A DNA stretch of 64,000 nucleotides from positions 15,364,501-15,428,500 of the forward strand of contig CM074858.1 in the NCBI GenBank assembly GCA_037501455.1, in the 5' to 3' direction. The notes under the pieces are model-generated. The model searched no databases, was not told the origin of the DNA, and saw only the letters and a program-made list of their open reading frames with translations. The stretch is from Lantana camara (taxonomy: Eukaryota; Streptophyta; Magnoliopsida; Lamiales; Verbenaceae). Positions 34,437 through 47,433 of this stretch are shown piece by piece; the stretch's first letter is position 1; every line of letters begins with the position of its first letter. The position numbers and the translations under genes were made by a program.

Positions 34437-36250
34437 ATAAGGCGAGAGTAATTGTCTTATCTAATGTCACACATCCATACAGCCTCCGTCAGTTCACCAT
34501 TCCATAAAACCTCTCGTTGTATCCCTTCATTCTGCTCATACTGATATTGATGATTTTCGTCGAAAATTTGAAGAAAGTTAGAGTTCTCTTTAGAAAATTC
34601 CACCGAACTTTGTCATACACCTTTTCAAGATTCAATTTAAGCATCATACCTCTTTTTTTTATCTTTGGAGTGATGTAGTATTCATAACACTTTTTAAAGC
34701 ATCAAGATATTGTAATGGGTGTCTCGGCCGAGATTGAAGCTATTCTGGTTTGGGCTTACAATTTATTTAATATACGGATTAAACGAAGTATAATCTTCTT
34801 GGTGATCATTTTGAGCTATAAGTTAGGTATTCTGATTTGGGCTCACAATTTATATTATATACGGCTTAAATAAAGTATAATCATCTTGGTTATCATTTTG
34901 AGCAATACGTTACACAACCTAACGGGCCGAATCTCTTTTGTTTTTCTGGAGAATTAACTTTCAAAATCAAACAAATAAACGTTTGATAAGCCTTCTTCGG
35001 AATTGATTCTCTCTCCATACAATCATTCATGAATTTCACCACTACGTCTCCTACTATATCCTAATAGGTTTGAAAAATGTAGGCTTGGAAACCATCTGCT
35101 TCCAGCGCTTTGTACGGTACATGCTCTTCACTACCCTCAAAATTTCCTCATTTGAGGTCGTTCTTGCCAAGTTATTTTTTCACTACCACCTTAGGGTTTG
35201 TTGGTGCAAGCTAATATCAAGATTCATCACCTCTTCGATAGTATCTCCACTAAATAGTACGTATTACTCTCAAGTGTGTTGCTTTAGTTGATCATTATTT
35301 GTTACCCATTCATTGCCTATTATGAGAACATTTATCTGGTTCCTCTTTCTTCTCGTGTGGTTAAGAGATGAAAGAAAAGCTTATATTTATCCCTGAATTG
35401 GAGCCAATTAATTCTTGACTCTTAAACTAAATAATCTCTTCTTGTTGCAGTAGTTTGTTATATTCTGTCATCAATTCTTTCTTCAAATATTTCGAATATT
35501 TACCTTGCTTGTCTCATATATAATGCTCTAGAATTTTTTTGCAATTTTTTTTTATTGTTTTTTCCCACTTTTCGAGCACACTGAAGATTGTTTAATGACC
35601 ATTGTTCTAGAGCAATGATCCCAAGACAAAATATCCTTCAAGTTTTGATTCGGCCAATAAGTCATATATTGTTGCTTTGGATGATATTGTCTAAATTGAT
35701 AATTGCTAGATCAATTTCATTCAAATTAAATTCAAAAGTTCTTCATATTGTTTCTTGAGCTAAAACCCAATCTAGCACCTTCAAATTGTTTGATCTAATC
35801 TTCAAATTTTTGTTTACCATTGTACGCGATATTAATTCTGACTTTGCCATATCCTTTATAAATATATTTGTAAAGATACTTCACAATTGTCACTCTAAGA
35901 AAATTCCCGACATTAATGTGAGAATTATAACTTAATAACAGATATGGATTATAAGGTACTACACATTGGTTATAAAGTTGTGTATTGAGAACTTAGACCA
36001 TCACTCCGATTCTTCTCCTTCCACAGATTGGATATTCATCTTTACTTTATATTGTGTTTTCGCAATATAAACACGAGTAATAATATTTACATTCTCCGTC
36101 CATCATGCAAAAACTATTTAAGTTCTTTCATCCACATGATTTATGCACCATTTATTTCATAACTGACTCATAAAGTTGGGTATTCCTTTCTTAGTTAAAA
36201 AATTTGGCACAAATAAATTGATCAAGTTGATCGTGTGTTGTAATTTTATA

Positions 36251-37886
36251 TTTTGATTAATCCAAAATTATCAAAATATGAGCATGTGGCGACCATCACT
36301 TTTGAGACTCGATTGCATGAATATGTGCAACCACCTTTCTAGAAATCTCCTTATTGAATAATTAATATTTTAAATCCTGTAACTTTTCCCCAAAAAACTC
36401 GTATGCCTTTTAAACCATAAACAATAAATGATACAATTAACAACTGATCACTAAGTAAAACATAATAAAATTAATAAATACTTGCATTCTTCTTCATGTG
36501 AAAGAACTTCATTTGCAGATGAAAAATTTGATAACTGAGTGACATCATTATTGAATCAAATAAAAAAATATTATTTGGATTGTTCATTAATTAATTTTGG
36601 TATGCGTGTGTAAATACATTAAAATCAAGTAATTCTTTCTTTTAACTAATTATTCTTTATCTCTTTTTTATTCTCTCTTTGTCAATCGATCTTAGATTCT
36701 ATTTTTTATTTATAATTTTCTAATGAACATTATTTAAGATTTATATTATATTTTTATTATTTATTTTATGTATGTAATAGAAATAATTAAAAGAGTATAT
36801 TTATATAAAAAAACTTAAGGAATATTTAATTGAACATTATAAAAATAATTTATAAAATTAGATTATATCTTATTTTACATACACATATATTGAATCTCGT
36901 TAGAATTCTTAATTTAAAGTAACTTTGGTCTAACGACCTGCAATTCTAAATTGTGGTATATTAATTCGTAAGAAATTAAAAATCCTATTCGTACTTTTTA
37001 ATATATATAGATTATGTTAATAATCCTATCTGGATAATATTTATGCATTTAATTTTAGATCTTATTATATAAAGTAAAGGAAGATTATATGGTTAATTAG
37101 ATTTAGATAATTATAATTATATTAGTATTAGTTAATTGAAAAATATTACATTAAGATTCATTAGTTTATTAAAAATATTTTACGTAAATCTTGATTATAT
37201 TATTTTGTTAATTAGATAAGTTGATAGAATTAAAATATGATTATAATTTAAGAAAGTTTATGGACTTAGGTAATTAGAATTATGGAGTTATATAATTAGA
37301 ATTGATTTACTGAAAATTGTCTTATGTAATTCATTCAATTTAAATCATATTTTATTTTATATAATTACCAAAATTTATTAAAATTATAAAGTGAATCAGT
37401 TTGTTGGTTTCCAATTTGTTAGATATATCTTATTATAACATTTTAAATTATAGGTCTTAAAATTAAAAAATGGACAACTTATATTATAAATTTGAATACA
37501 ATTAATTAATATATTAATATTAAAATAATCATCGTTGAACTATGTATCTTTTTTTTTTTGGTAAGTTGAAAAAGTTTTAATTCTACCGAGAGTCTTATTA
37601 TAAATTAATAAGTACTTTTTAAATATAGTTAAATTAATAATTTATAATATGTATTTACATAATTATCCTTAACTAATAATTATTCATATAATTATTATGA
37701 GGTTATTTTAGGCGATCTATATTTTGTAAGAAACTTTCGTGAATATATATATATATAGCTAGATCAATATATTTTATAACATATAAATAATTCTGAAGTG
37801 GGAATAAGTTAATTAACTGTAATTACTTATATAATTATATTATTATTATTATCTGATATATTGTTGTCATAAAAAAATCATGATAG
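36251..37886. other. AT-rich intergenic DNA
   Basis: Very AT-rich, with short AT runs near 37748. A 40-base stretch near 37770 resembles one near 60490. No gene recognised. Confidence 0.5.
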
Positions 37887-37891
37887 AATAT

Positions 37892-38738
37892 TGATGGGGT
37901 CTGATCCGATATGGCAAACTCCAACACTTTAGAATTTGTTTAGGTGAGGAAACAAGGATCAAAACTCAAGCGAGGGTTGCGGAGCGAGTGGGTTCAACCT
38001 GCTAGGAACAAAACACGCTAGAAACGTTGGAAGGCCAAGCTGGGGAAATGGGGGGTTAAATCCAGTTTGGCTCTTCGACGCTCAAGTTAGTATCAGGTGA
38101 TGATGAAGAAGATGAAAGTAAAACAGAGCTTAAAATGTATGAAGCTTGCTTACAGAGTATGAAGAATTCTCCGTATTTATAGTTCGAGGGTCAGGACCCT
38201 TGGGTAATTTACCATTAAGTGGTCCTACATTGATGTTGCCCTAGACACGTGGCGTAATGAGGAGCCTTTGAAAGGGATATCCTACAAAAGCCAGCAAAGA
38301 AGGTGGGTGGCGGATAACAATGGCAGGTGCGCGTTTGTGTACTATTTATCAGAGAGCGTTGTTGGGTTGTTACCAAGGGCCAAGCATGCTCGGGTTTGGT
38401 ATAGGCTTTGGAGGCTCACAGGCTCGAGGTGGTACCTGGGCCAAAAGCGTTGGCATAGAGGGAATAGTTTTGCTTTATAGCCATGGGAGAATGTCCTCGA
38501 GGGTGAGCCCAAGGATGGCCTCGAGGGTCGCATTGCACCTATATTGCTAGCCTGGCTCCCCCGCTTGGGGAGGGAGGGGAGGGGAGGCTAGGGTTCCTTG
38601 GAAAGAGGGAGCGGATATTCCTTCGAGGGAAACGGTCAACTTCGAGGGGCATTTTAGGTGATCTTGAGGCCCCATGGTGTCAAGCTTTGGATGGGCCAAG
38701 TGTCGCATACGTGGCTTGACCGTATTTTGGCTTCATCA
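37892..38738 (-). repeat. 3' LTR of element C (847 bp)
   Basis: Pairs with 54573-55420. It has a reverse-strand TATA box CTATAAATAC at 38173-38182. Parts (GGCCAAGCTGGGG, CCCAGTTTGGCTCT) are shared with the LTR of B, so the two families are related. Confidence 0.93.
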
Positions 38739-38752
38739 TTTTGCCCCCCAAA
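38739..38752 (-). promoter_or_regulatory. Polypurine tract of element C
   Basis: TTTGGGGGGCAAAA on the - strand directly before the 3' LTR, nearly identical to that of element B. Confidence 0.75.
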
Positions 38753-39037
38753 TTCTGTAGACACAACAGTGTTGTCTAACTTCTGAGGGTCATCCTTGGC
38801 GGGGAAGTCACCTCCTCGAGGGACTTGTTCTGTGGACGCATTTAATGCAGTCTTTTCACCTTGACCGCTCGGGGTGTTAGGCATTAAATGCCGCTTAAGA
38901 GAGTTGGTGTGCCTTTTCAGGAAACGGCGCGTGAACGTTGGGGAATGTGTGCTATGTTTCACAAAAGTGGGAGGTTACCTAGGCGGGAATGATTGCACCT
39001 TTTGAATTTATTACCCAAATCTCACCAACTCTCTCTC

Positions 39038-39046
39038 CTATAAATA
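39038..39046 (+). promoter_or_regulatory. TATA box of the antisense gene remnant in element C
   Basis: CTATAAATA about 235 bases before the ATG at 39273, at the place matching 7137-7145 in element B. Confidence 0.55.
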
Positions 39047-39272
39047 AGGAGATTCGCATCCATTCCAAGTTTCCTTTCACGCAACACTTCCAAAGAATTT
39101 TAGAATTTCACAAGTTCTCTTGCATTCTTCAACAGATTCCAGTGATTCCAAAAGCTTCGAAACTTTAGGTAATACTTTGTGTTTTTTTCTAACTTTTCAT
39201 TTGCTAACCTTAGAACAGTAGGGTTTTCTCTCTTCTTCACCCCTTCCGCGTATCTATTACCCTTCATCTACT

Positions 39273-39512
39273 ATGCCCAACGAGTACATTGATGAAATTG
39301 TTAGGGAGATTAATGGTGTGGCGAGTTCCAATTCTTCACCTCATAACCCTACTCTCTATAATCAAACGGTGGAGGAAATCTTTGGCGAGGCCAGGGATGA
39401 GGAGCTTGATGCCGCTATGTCGGCCATGGGAGAACGAAATCCCAATAGAGTGGATCATCTCTTTCAATAGATGGATCTGGTTTTAGAGGCAGAGTGTCAA
39501 GGGGTGACTCTT
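39273..39512 (+). pseudogene. Antisense passenger gene of element C, 5' fragment
   Basis: About 80 codons homologous to the start of the 881-residue gene of element B (shared DEELDAAMSAMGERNP-like and EAECQGVTL segments). A TAG interrupts it at 39468-39470. After about 39512 homology to B stops and the frame enters the gag of element E. Everything beyond is deleted. Confidence 0.75.
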
Positions 39513-40244
39513 CAAAACATAGAAGGTATATTTTGAGTGTGGCCATGTGATCCTCAAAACATGGTCCGCCTTGTTACACTAGTCCTTCAGGGGCAAGCAA
39601 AGTTATGGTGGTCTAGAGTTACTCAACATTTAGACGCGATAAACGATGAAGTGACATGGGACGTGTTTGTTCTGAAATTTAGGAAGAAGTATACTCCGGC
39701 CATTCTACAAGATCGAAGAATCGAAGAGTTTCTCACCTTTAAACAAGGAAACAAGACGGTTATGGATTATTTGGAGGAGTTCGAGAGGTTGGGTGCCTAT
39801 GTACCACATATTTTCAATGATGATTGGACGAAGACTAGATACTTTATGGAAGGCCTCCGGGGTGAGTTCAGGGAAGCTTTAATGGCAAGAGATACGAGTA
39901 CGTGGAACTAAGCCGTTGAGAAAGCACTACGGATCAAAAACCGGTGGATGGCAAGTAAAAGACATGAAGAAGAGGCATCGGGATAACCATTTGAGTTAGG
40001 GTCATGTTCCAATTTGCAAGCGAAGGAAAGACCGTTTCGACATTGTACCCGAACTGAGAGAAGAGGTGACAAGAAACCTAAGTCTCAGAAAATCCCTCGA
40101 TCAGAAAGAGAGAGAGTTCCAACCGTGCACCCATTGCGGGGGAACCAATCATACATTTGAGGGATGTTGGATTAGGCTAAGGAGATGCTACGCTTGCGGG
40201 TCTTCAGAACACAAGCTTCCCGATTGTGACCATTCGAGGCTAAT
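39513..40244 (+). pseudogene. Element E gag fragment
   Basis: Gag core (VTLVLQGQAKLWWSRV, KKYTPAILQDRRIEEFLTFK, GNKTVMDYLEEFERLGAY) with a TGA near 39534 and a TAA near 39909. A shifted frame at 40066 carries two zinc knuckles (CTHCGGTNHTFEGC and CYACGSSEHKLPDC, both CX2CX4HX4C). The gag is cut by G1 right after the second knuckle. The style matches plant chromoviruses. Confidence 0.8.
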
Positions 40245-41768
40245 TGATACGTCACATATTTGTTTAATTTTAGAGCTTAGATTGATATATTTTACCATAC
40301 AATTTGAATTTAATTTTGGATCAGTGATTGGATTTTATGTTTTATGTAGAGGAATGTGATGAAAGAATATTTGCCACAAGAATGGAGCAACCACACGTTT
40401 TTTACGAAGCCCACTTCTTGGGTTAATTGGAGACAAGCAATTATGGCCCATTGACTTAAGATGTAATTAAATGGGAAAGATCACCTGAAGCTTTTTGGAG
40501 ATACATGGCCCGTGCAACCTTATGTAGGAGGCCCAATTCCTAAATTAATTACCACGATTAGAGGAAGTTACAACCCTCAGCGTTATTTTTTGGAGAATTA
40601 AATTCACCTATGAGGGGGCAGCACGTTCTTGGAGTAATAACAGTACTTGATGAAGAGTTAGTGGGCGTTTAATGTGGAGAGACAGTGAAGAAGCTTACCT
40701 GAGATCACGGTCAGGATTCCTAACCCTTTTTTCATGTAGAAACTTGGGCACACTCATTGAGAACGTGTGGATAACATGGCTTTTATGATGGCAGATCGTG
40801 GAGGAAGAGTGGGGGAAGAATTCAAGTCTTAGCACTACATAAAAGGAGAAGAACCGAGATTGGGGAGAGCATCACACTAGTTTATTCTTCTTTCCTTTGT
40901 TTTGTTAAAACTATGCTGCTATTTTATTTTTATGCTTTGAATTTCGTTATGAATTTCTAGTTCGTTTATAGTTGGGATTTTCCAAGCATGCTTTAGATGT
41001 CGTGAGACAATTTCTTTTGGGTTGATTAATCAAAGTTATCCGTTTTATTTCCGATTTCATGTCATTGAGTGTTGGTTTATTCTTTAGTTAGTGCACGAAT
41101 CTTAGAATTATCAATACACATACAGCTAGTTAATTCGTTTGGTGGAGTCTAGCCGGGCAATTAACGAAGTGGCAATCAACACTAGGTTGTTAAGTTCGGC
41201 TGATTTTGTGTTGAGGAATATTACGGTCTAATTAGGCGAAGTAAGAGTTCCTACCTAGTCGGTTAGGGTTAGTGTTTCTTTAGGGTGTAATGCAATTGCC
41301 CAATTGAATCTTAAAAGGAGTTTCTGCTAAGGTTATTGGTTAATTAAACAACGATTATTAGGAGTTTCTTTTAGTCGTTATAAACAGTAAGAAGAAACGA
41401 GGGAGCCTAAGGTAACTGGTAACTATAGCTAGCCTAACGAGGAATTAATCACCCTGTCCGTGATCATAATCTGATGCATGCGTAGGAAAATCCCAGCTAT
41501 TTGATATCCACTGAATTTGTATTAGTTTAATCTTCATCTCAATTTAGTTCAGTTAATTTTTCGTTTGTTTATTTCGTTTATTTTTAGTCTAATCAAAATC
41601 TCAAAACATAACCCCCCCCCCCATTTTAATTGTTCGTTTCGTTTCTTTTGCATATAAAAAGATTACAAACTCATCCAGTCCTCGTGGATCGATACCCATT
41701 GCCACCATTTGCAATTTATTTTGTATTCGGTACTTGGGATTTATTATTGGTGGTCTCGACACCCATCA
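40245..41768 (+). mobile_element. Solo LTR G1 (1524 bp)
   Basis: Ends TGATACGTC and GACACCCATCA, flanked by the TSD CTAAT at 40240-40244 and 41769-41773. It lies in the gag of element E. No internal region. Same general type as G2 and G3 (TGATA start, a run shortly before the 3' end ending in ...CGACACC). Confidence 0.85.
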
Positions 41769-41773
41769 CTAAT

Positions 41774-42345
41774 AAACAAAGGAGGCGAAACCAAAGGCTT
41801 CAACTTGGAGACCAAAGAGCACACGGGAATTGAGGTAATTGCATCCATGGCATCTCATCCATGCATATTTAAACTTGGGGAAACCCACTTGCTTGTTTTA
41901 TTTCCCTCGCTTTGTTGTTTCTTGCTACTTGTTGTTGTTGCGTTTGTTGCTTTCTTTTGTGGGAACTCTCTTCTTGAAGAGAGTTAGTGAGTTGAGTGCC
42001 CGAGAGTGTTTGGTGAGTTGTGAGGGCCGAGTTTGGTGGACTTGTTGAAGACACCTTATTGAGGTACGAAGCTACCTTCGGCGTGGGTTGTTGGTCGACC
42101 GCCGTATGCTTTAGTGGCTGCTTTTAGGAGGTCCGCTCGGGGTCAACGATATTTTCAGTTAATAGATTGAAGGCTAGCCCATTTATATTCTTCGTGGAAG
42201 TGGTTGTTTAATCCGGGACGGTGCGACAAGAGCTCTAGAGCCTCGTGGTTTGGAGAAAAGACCCTTAGAGTTGAAGTTCGTCCCCACAGTTGATCAAGAC
42301 CCTGCTTTAGGACCTGAGGACAGGTCCTTTTGAAGGGGGAAACGT
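41774..42345 (+). other. 3' internal region of element E
   Basis: No domain recognised. A short frame resumes the gag tail, then non-coding DNA leads to GAGGACAGGTCCTTTTGAAG and a G-run, a typical chromovirus 3' end, directly before the LTR. Confidence 0.6.
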
Positions 42346-45300
42346 TGTAACATCCCGGTTTTTCGGCCGTGCAAGTACGCCGTTTCGAGAGTGATACTTG
42401 CACATTTAAATTATTTATTTATGTAATTATATGTTTATTATAATGTTTAAATGATATTCTTGAAATTATTTGAATAACTTGTTAGATATGTGTTAAAATA
42501 TTTGAACGTTTTTACCCCTATTTGCTTTTTTCTTGAGTTGTTTGACCCCGTATTTGTTTTCGATTTTTGTGACTACATGATATGCATGAATTATATGTGT
42601 TATGAATTTGATTACTTGCTCGTTTTATGTTTTCGAGTTCGTTTGATACGGTTTTTAAAACCGTTTTGTTTGATAGGGACTCGAGGGCCTAACACGTTTA
42701 GCTCACCATGTGTTCCGGAAGACATATCTCGAGTTCAGGAATTTAGATTCGAATTCCGGAAGAAGCGTTGGACTTGTAACAAATAATGGAAGCTAAGGAA
42801 CTTGGTTTTGTATTTTTCTAAACCCGTTTGAACCCCTGAATTTTGCCCGAACCGAGCCTCGTATGACAGATTCGCTACCTCCAACCGTTTTGCTTATATC
42901 CGAACCGTTTCTAAATCGAATAGCCCCATATTTGAACCTATTTGACCCTAAATTAACCCTTTTCCACCCCATTTGTCTATCATTTCATTTCAGCCAAGGG
43001 AAAAAGAAGAAAAGAAGCAGCAACCGAGAGAGAGAGAGAGAAGGGATTTTGCACTATTTATTTTGGCCATTTCTTGCTCCATACACCTCCGATTCGCCTC
43101 AAATTCAAAAGGCAAGTCCTAAATCTTGTTCTCCATCTTCTCCTCTTTCTTTTAAGTGCCATTTTGCTGAATTTCATGGAGAATCAAGCATGCAATGGAT
43201 ATTATGATGAATAGTAAGGGTTTAGGGATATTTGGATGAATTTGCTTGAATTCTTGTGTTTCTTTCAGATTTGATGCATCATAAATGATCTAAAGACATC
43301 CATTAATGTTTTTATGAACTCATTTCAGTGGTAGTTGCATATATTTATGGATACCATTAATGCTTTGTATGAAAATGGAAGTGTTATGCATGTTTGATCC
43401 CTTTCCTCCCTTTCCTTGCATATAGATTCGGTTTTAGCATGGTTAATGGCATGAATTTGATGCATTTTTGTTGCATGAACTTACCTTAGCATGTTAGATT
43501 TATTTAGGATTGGTTTTTCTTGGCTTTTGTTGTTGTTTGCTTTGTTTTGCTGCTGCTGAGACACTAGTCGGGCCGTGATCGCACCAAGTTCATTCTTGGT
43601 CGAGGTCACGGCCTATTTTTCCCTTGAGTTCGAGTTCAGGTCGCGGCCATGATCATTTTCTACCTGATTTAAGCCGTGGCCATGACCTGCTTTGCCTCTA
43701 GCTTTGAGATGTGGTCGCGGGCTCGACCTTTTGGAGTGAAAAAGGTGGCTCGGTTGCGACCTATCTCGTGTGTGTGTGCGTTGTTTCATTGTTTATTCGT
43801 GCTTTACTTAATTTGTATGACTCGTTTATGATTTATATATTATTCTAACATGTCATATTATGTGCTATGTTATATGTTAAGAATTTATGGCTTGATTTAT
43901 GGGTTCGTTTTCGATTTATGGTTTTATATGTGCTATATGCTACTCTAACGTGCGTATATGACTTCATGTTTCGTTTAAATGCCTTGTATGATATTTCTTT
44001 GCTTCTTATATGATATGAATATCTTAATAACATGTTGTATGATATGTTATACATGTCGTATGAGATTTATGAATTCGTTTAATATGATTTATAAGACTTA
44101 TAACTTGATATGAACTTACATGCGTTAAATGTTATTTCGTTGCATTTCTTATGCATCTCTTGCATTTGTATGCATTCGCCGAGCGTCTATTTGGTTCATA
44201 TTTGAGTCTAAGTTTATCATTCATCCTTTGTTTTGTTTAGAGCTTTGTCTCGAGGGAAAGGAGGCGGTCTCTTAGGTGTGTTCCGGTTTGCTTCGTTGGT
44301 TTTGGTCGACAAGGTGAGGTTTCTTTCTTTTAGTTATTATGACCTACAACCCTAGGTGAAATTTAAGCCCGCATGCGACCTACGTATAGATATATGTATA
44401 TAGATATGTGTTCGATATGTATTTTTTGGGAATTAGCCCGTTTGTTATGAAATATTTAAAAACGCTTTTATATATATACGTAAGATATATTTTCGTTTGT
44501 TTGTTTTGAAAAAGAGTTGGCGTGCATGTTTTTGAACTAGCGAGTTATGATTTGAAAAATAAGTATGAATTTTGAAAATTTAGAACTTTCGAACAATTTG
44601 AACAATTAGAAGGGCCCCGGAGATTTGTGCAAAGAAGTCCCAGATGGTGTTGGGCCGTCGGGTCACTCCCGAGTATGGTCTCCATACTTAAAGATCAACC
44701 CTGAACCCACCAGAAGGTTTGGTGGGGGATGGAATCCTCGGACATGAGAGTCATGAAACTCACGACCCATACTGTGTGAACGATGGTTAGGGTAGGCCAC
44801 CCTACCATCACCCGGAGTAGAGGTATGTGTGTTTTGATTCTGTTTTCGCTTAAGTTTTGATTTAGAATTTTGATTATGAACGGAGAAAGGGTGGTCAGAA
44901 ACTCGTACTCGCCAAGTTATGTGATTTAGATTTTGAACACGGTTCGTGAAACGAGAGTGGACTTATAATTTCTAAAAGTTGGTTATTTTGGGCTTTTGGC
45001 CTTAACCCCTTTTCTATATATATAGTATCACGGGATAAAACGTTTAGAATGCAAAAACCACACCCCGGTTCACAAACTCTTTAATTTTGAATATGCTGTG
45101 CTCTTATGTATATGTACGTGTGAGTGTGTTAGCCTCCTCACCAGCCTTTGGGACTGACCCCTCCTCGTTGTCTTCTTTTTCCCCTTTTGTTTATTGAGTT
45201 TGTAGTTACAGGTTTGGTTCATGCTAGGCGGCGATCTTTCGTTTAAGTTGTTCGAGTTTGTTAGTTGAGTCTTTGCATCTTTGGATCTTTACTTTTCAGT

Positions 45301-45590
45301 CTTGGTAACATGTGTAAAATATGTATAAGTTATGATTCAGAATTAGAACTTCGATCCTTGTATGATTTATTTGGCCCGGGATGGGCATGTTATGTATATC
45401 CTGTTTACATATTAAGCATGTACGAGTGTTTATGTTTGAAATCATGGTACTTCCTCTTTTGATCTTGATTTATTATGCGCACTCTGTATTAGGGTCTAGA
45501 CCGCCTATCTAGTGTGTGTGTTTTGTTTGTCACCTATTCGGGGTTTTCATTTTGTTACACGTGTAGTGCTCTGCGCTCCAGGGTGCTACA
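42346..45590 (+). repeat. 3' LTR of element E (3245 bp)
   Basis: Starts TGTAACATCCCGG and ends GGGTGCTACA. The length and ends fit Tekay/Del chromoviruses. It includes a GC-rich degenerate repeat at 43560-43735. The frame of element C resumes at the next base, so the right end is exact. Confidence 0.8.
43560..43735. repeat. GC-rich degenerate repeat inside the LTR of E
   Basis: Variants of GGTCGCGGCCATGACC-like units (CGTGATCGCACC, GAGGTCACGGCC, GGTCGCGGCCATGATC, CCGTGGCCATGACC), partly palindromic. Confidence 0.6.
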
Positions 45591-47433
45591 GTATTTGTCC
45601 GCGAGGGATAACCTTGGAACCCCCAAAGCCGACGAGGGCTATTTTGAGCGGCTCGAGGGGAATGTTTGTGACATTCAGCTTTTGAAAAGTAGAGTAAGGA
45701 TGAACATTCACAAAGCTTCCACTATCAACCAGAACCCTCTTTACAACATGATTGTGCACGTCTAAGCTAACCACCATGGGGCAGTCAGAGGTTTCACTGA
45801 CCCCATGGGGTGTTACAATGTGTTCTAGGTCCTTTTCTATGAATCCCATTGCTCCATTATCCCTCGAGTTGGGAGCGCTTCTCTCTTTGACGGAGTACAC
45901 TTGTCTTGGGACCGAGGGCCTCTGGTCATAACTTCTGACATATCGATGGCGAGATGCGTTGGAATCTTCTCTCGAGGAGCCCCCAGCAATCATATGGATC
46001 ACTGCAAAGGGTGCATTCTCCACCTTAGGCACCTTCTGCTTTCCAGTGTTACTGCTCTCAGGGTGGCGCCCTCGGGGGCTTCTCGAGCGTGAGGAACTTC
46101 TCCTTCTGGCCTTGGCTCGCTCATTGCAATGCTCATTGTACCGTTCCAAAATTTTGACAAATTCTTTCAGGTGGCCCCCCAGCAATGAGCCTTTGTATCT
46201 CATTCTCCAACTGTCGACATTCATCTGTGTCATGCCCTTTCTGCTTGTGGAAGGCGCAATACTTTCCCGAGAGCCTTTGAGATTCCGTTTCCCTCAACTT
46301 CTGGGGCCTCTTCAAGAGTTTCTTATCGGAGAGGGAGTAGATCTCTGAAATGGGCCTATTGAGAGGGATACGCTCATGCCTGCGAGGGGGAGGAGATGAC
46401 TTGCGGCATTCCTTGTGAGTGTCCTCTCTCCCTCGATCATTCTTGTGGTGGCTTGACGGCCTTAAAAAGCACGTGGACGAGAAAGTCCATTGAGGGCCTT
46501 TCTACAAGTAATACTTCCTTGTTGAACCGAGCGAAGAAGGATCGAAGAGATTCATTCTCACCCTGGACCAAATTATACAATGCTCTAGGAGCAGTAACTG
46601 GGGCCTTCAACGAGTTGAAATGGTTCAGGAAGACGCTCGTGAGTTCATCATACCCCCTGATCGAGCGGGGTGGCAATATCTTGTACCATTCCTGAGCCAT
46701 GCCCACGAGGGAGGTGACAAACACCTTGGCCCTATAGTAGCTGGAATGCTCGTAGAGATGCATCAAGTGCAGAAAATGGTCTAAATGTTCTGCGGGGTCG
46801 GTGGTTCCATCATAGCGGTTGATGGAAGTGGGGACTTTTCCCATTCCTGCTGGGGCCATCAAAACTTCCTCCATGAGGGGAGCTGGCGATGGTAATATCC
46901 CCCCTCGTTGTCATAATTCTTATAATTCTCCTCATTTCTCCTGTGTCGAGGGGCATGATTCCGGTTTACATGGCGGAGAGCGTCTTTGGCCTTAGCTCTC
47001 TCGTCCCCAACGTGGGGGGCTTGAGACCTAGCTCGAGAGAGTTGCTCAACTATATTTTGTAGTCCTTCCAGTTGGCTTGCACAACTGCGAGTATGTTGGG
47101 GTCTTCCCCATCTTCCTTACTTTCCCTCTTTGAGGCTTAGGAGTGAGCCTCAGCGTCGACGTCAATCCTATCTACAGGCTTTTTTCCCTTGTCGGCCTGT
47201 GGTCGGTCCTGTGCCCCTCTCGGGGGAGCTTCTTTGGCACGGACAAATGGTGGCGGTGGTGGCCAAGCCTGTAACACAGCCTGTGCAGCCATAAGTGGAT
47301 GAACCTGCCACCCCCCCATGGAAGGGGCAACTTGAGCAGCCTGCCCTGTTGGGAAATAGGTGGCTGTGAAATTCTTCCAGGGTTTCTAAGCCGCTTGGAC
47401 TTCGCACTGGGCATTGACAGCTTGCAGCTGTCT
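45591..47433 (-). pseudogene. Element C gag (middle and C-terminal part) and start of protease
   Basis: Several frames in order: a Pro-rich gag region (47137-47430), the gag core (46437-46874; RYDGTTDPAEHLDHFLHL, FVTSLVGMAQEWYK), the zinc-type motif CAFHKQKGHDTDEC (about 46240), and early protease (VLVDSGSFVNVHPYSTF, about 45690). Compared with B, about 54 codons are missing near 46440, with frameshifts there and near 46170 and several stops. The frame stops at 45591, where E inserted. Confidence 0.85.

Larger units (their letters stand above)
32283..36250 (-). mobile_element. Decayed LINE (non-LTR retrotransposon)
   Basis: Fragments of one LINE ORF2 appear in order on the - strand. An endonuclease-like end lies near 35600-35800 (frames resembling RLDWVLAQ). 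Reverse transcriptase is at 33993-34436, a zinc-finger region near 32930-33285 (IHDMNMWTTC, DHMLRNFPLALRVW), and RNase H at 32449-32673. Many stops and frameshifts break it. The limits are approximate, as the 5' end fades into AT-rich DNA. Confidence 0.65.
39513..45590 (+). mobile_element. Element E: 5'-truncated Ty3/gypsy element (Tekay/Del-like)
   Basis: A gag fragment (39513-40244), an interruption by solo LTR G1, about 570 bases of 3' internal sequence with a purine tract (GAAGGGGGAAACG), and a 3' LTR at 42346-45590. It sits in the protease of element C, whose frame resumes at 45591. No 5' LTR is present, and the left end joins the antisense gene of C. A deletion that removed both the E 5' end and much of C explains this best. 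Confidence 0.75.

Noticed and set aside
41634..41768. Possible independent small element with C-run at 41612-41621
   Set aside because: It falls inside G1, whose TSD and ends explain the whole segment.
42863..43207. 114-residue + strand frame
   Set aside because: Lies inside the LTR of element E, has no known domain, and crosses a GA-rich run.
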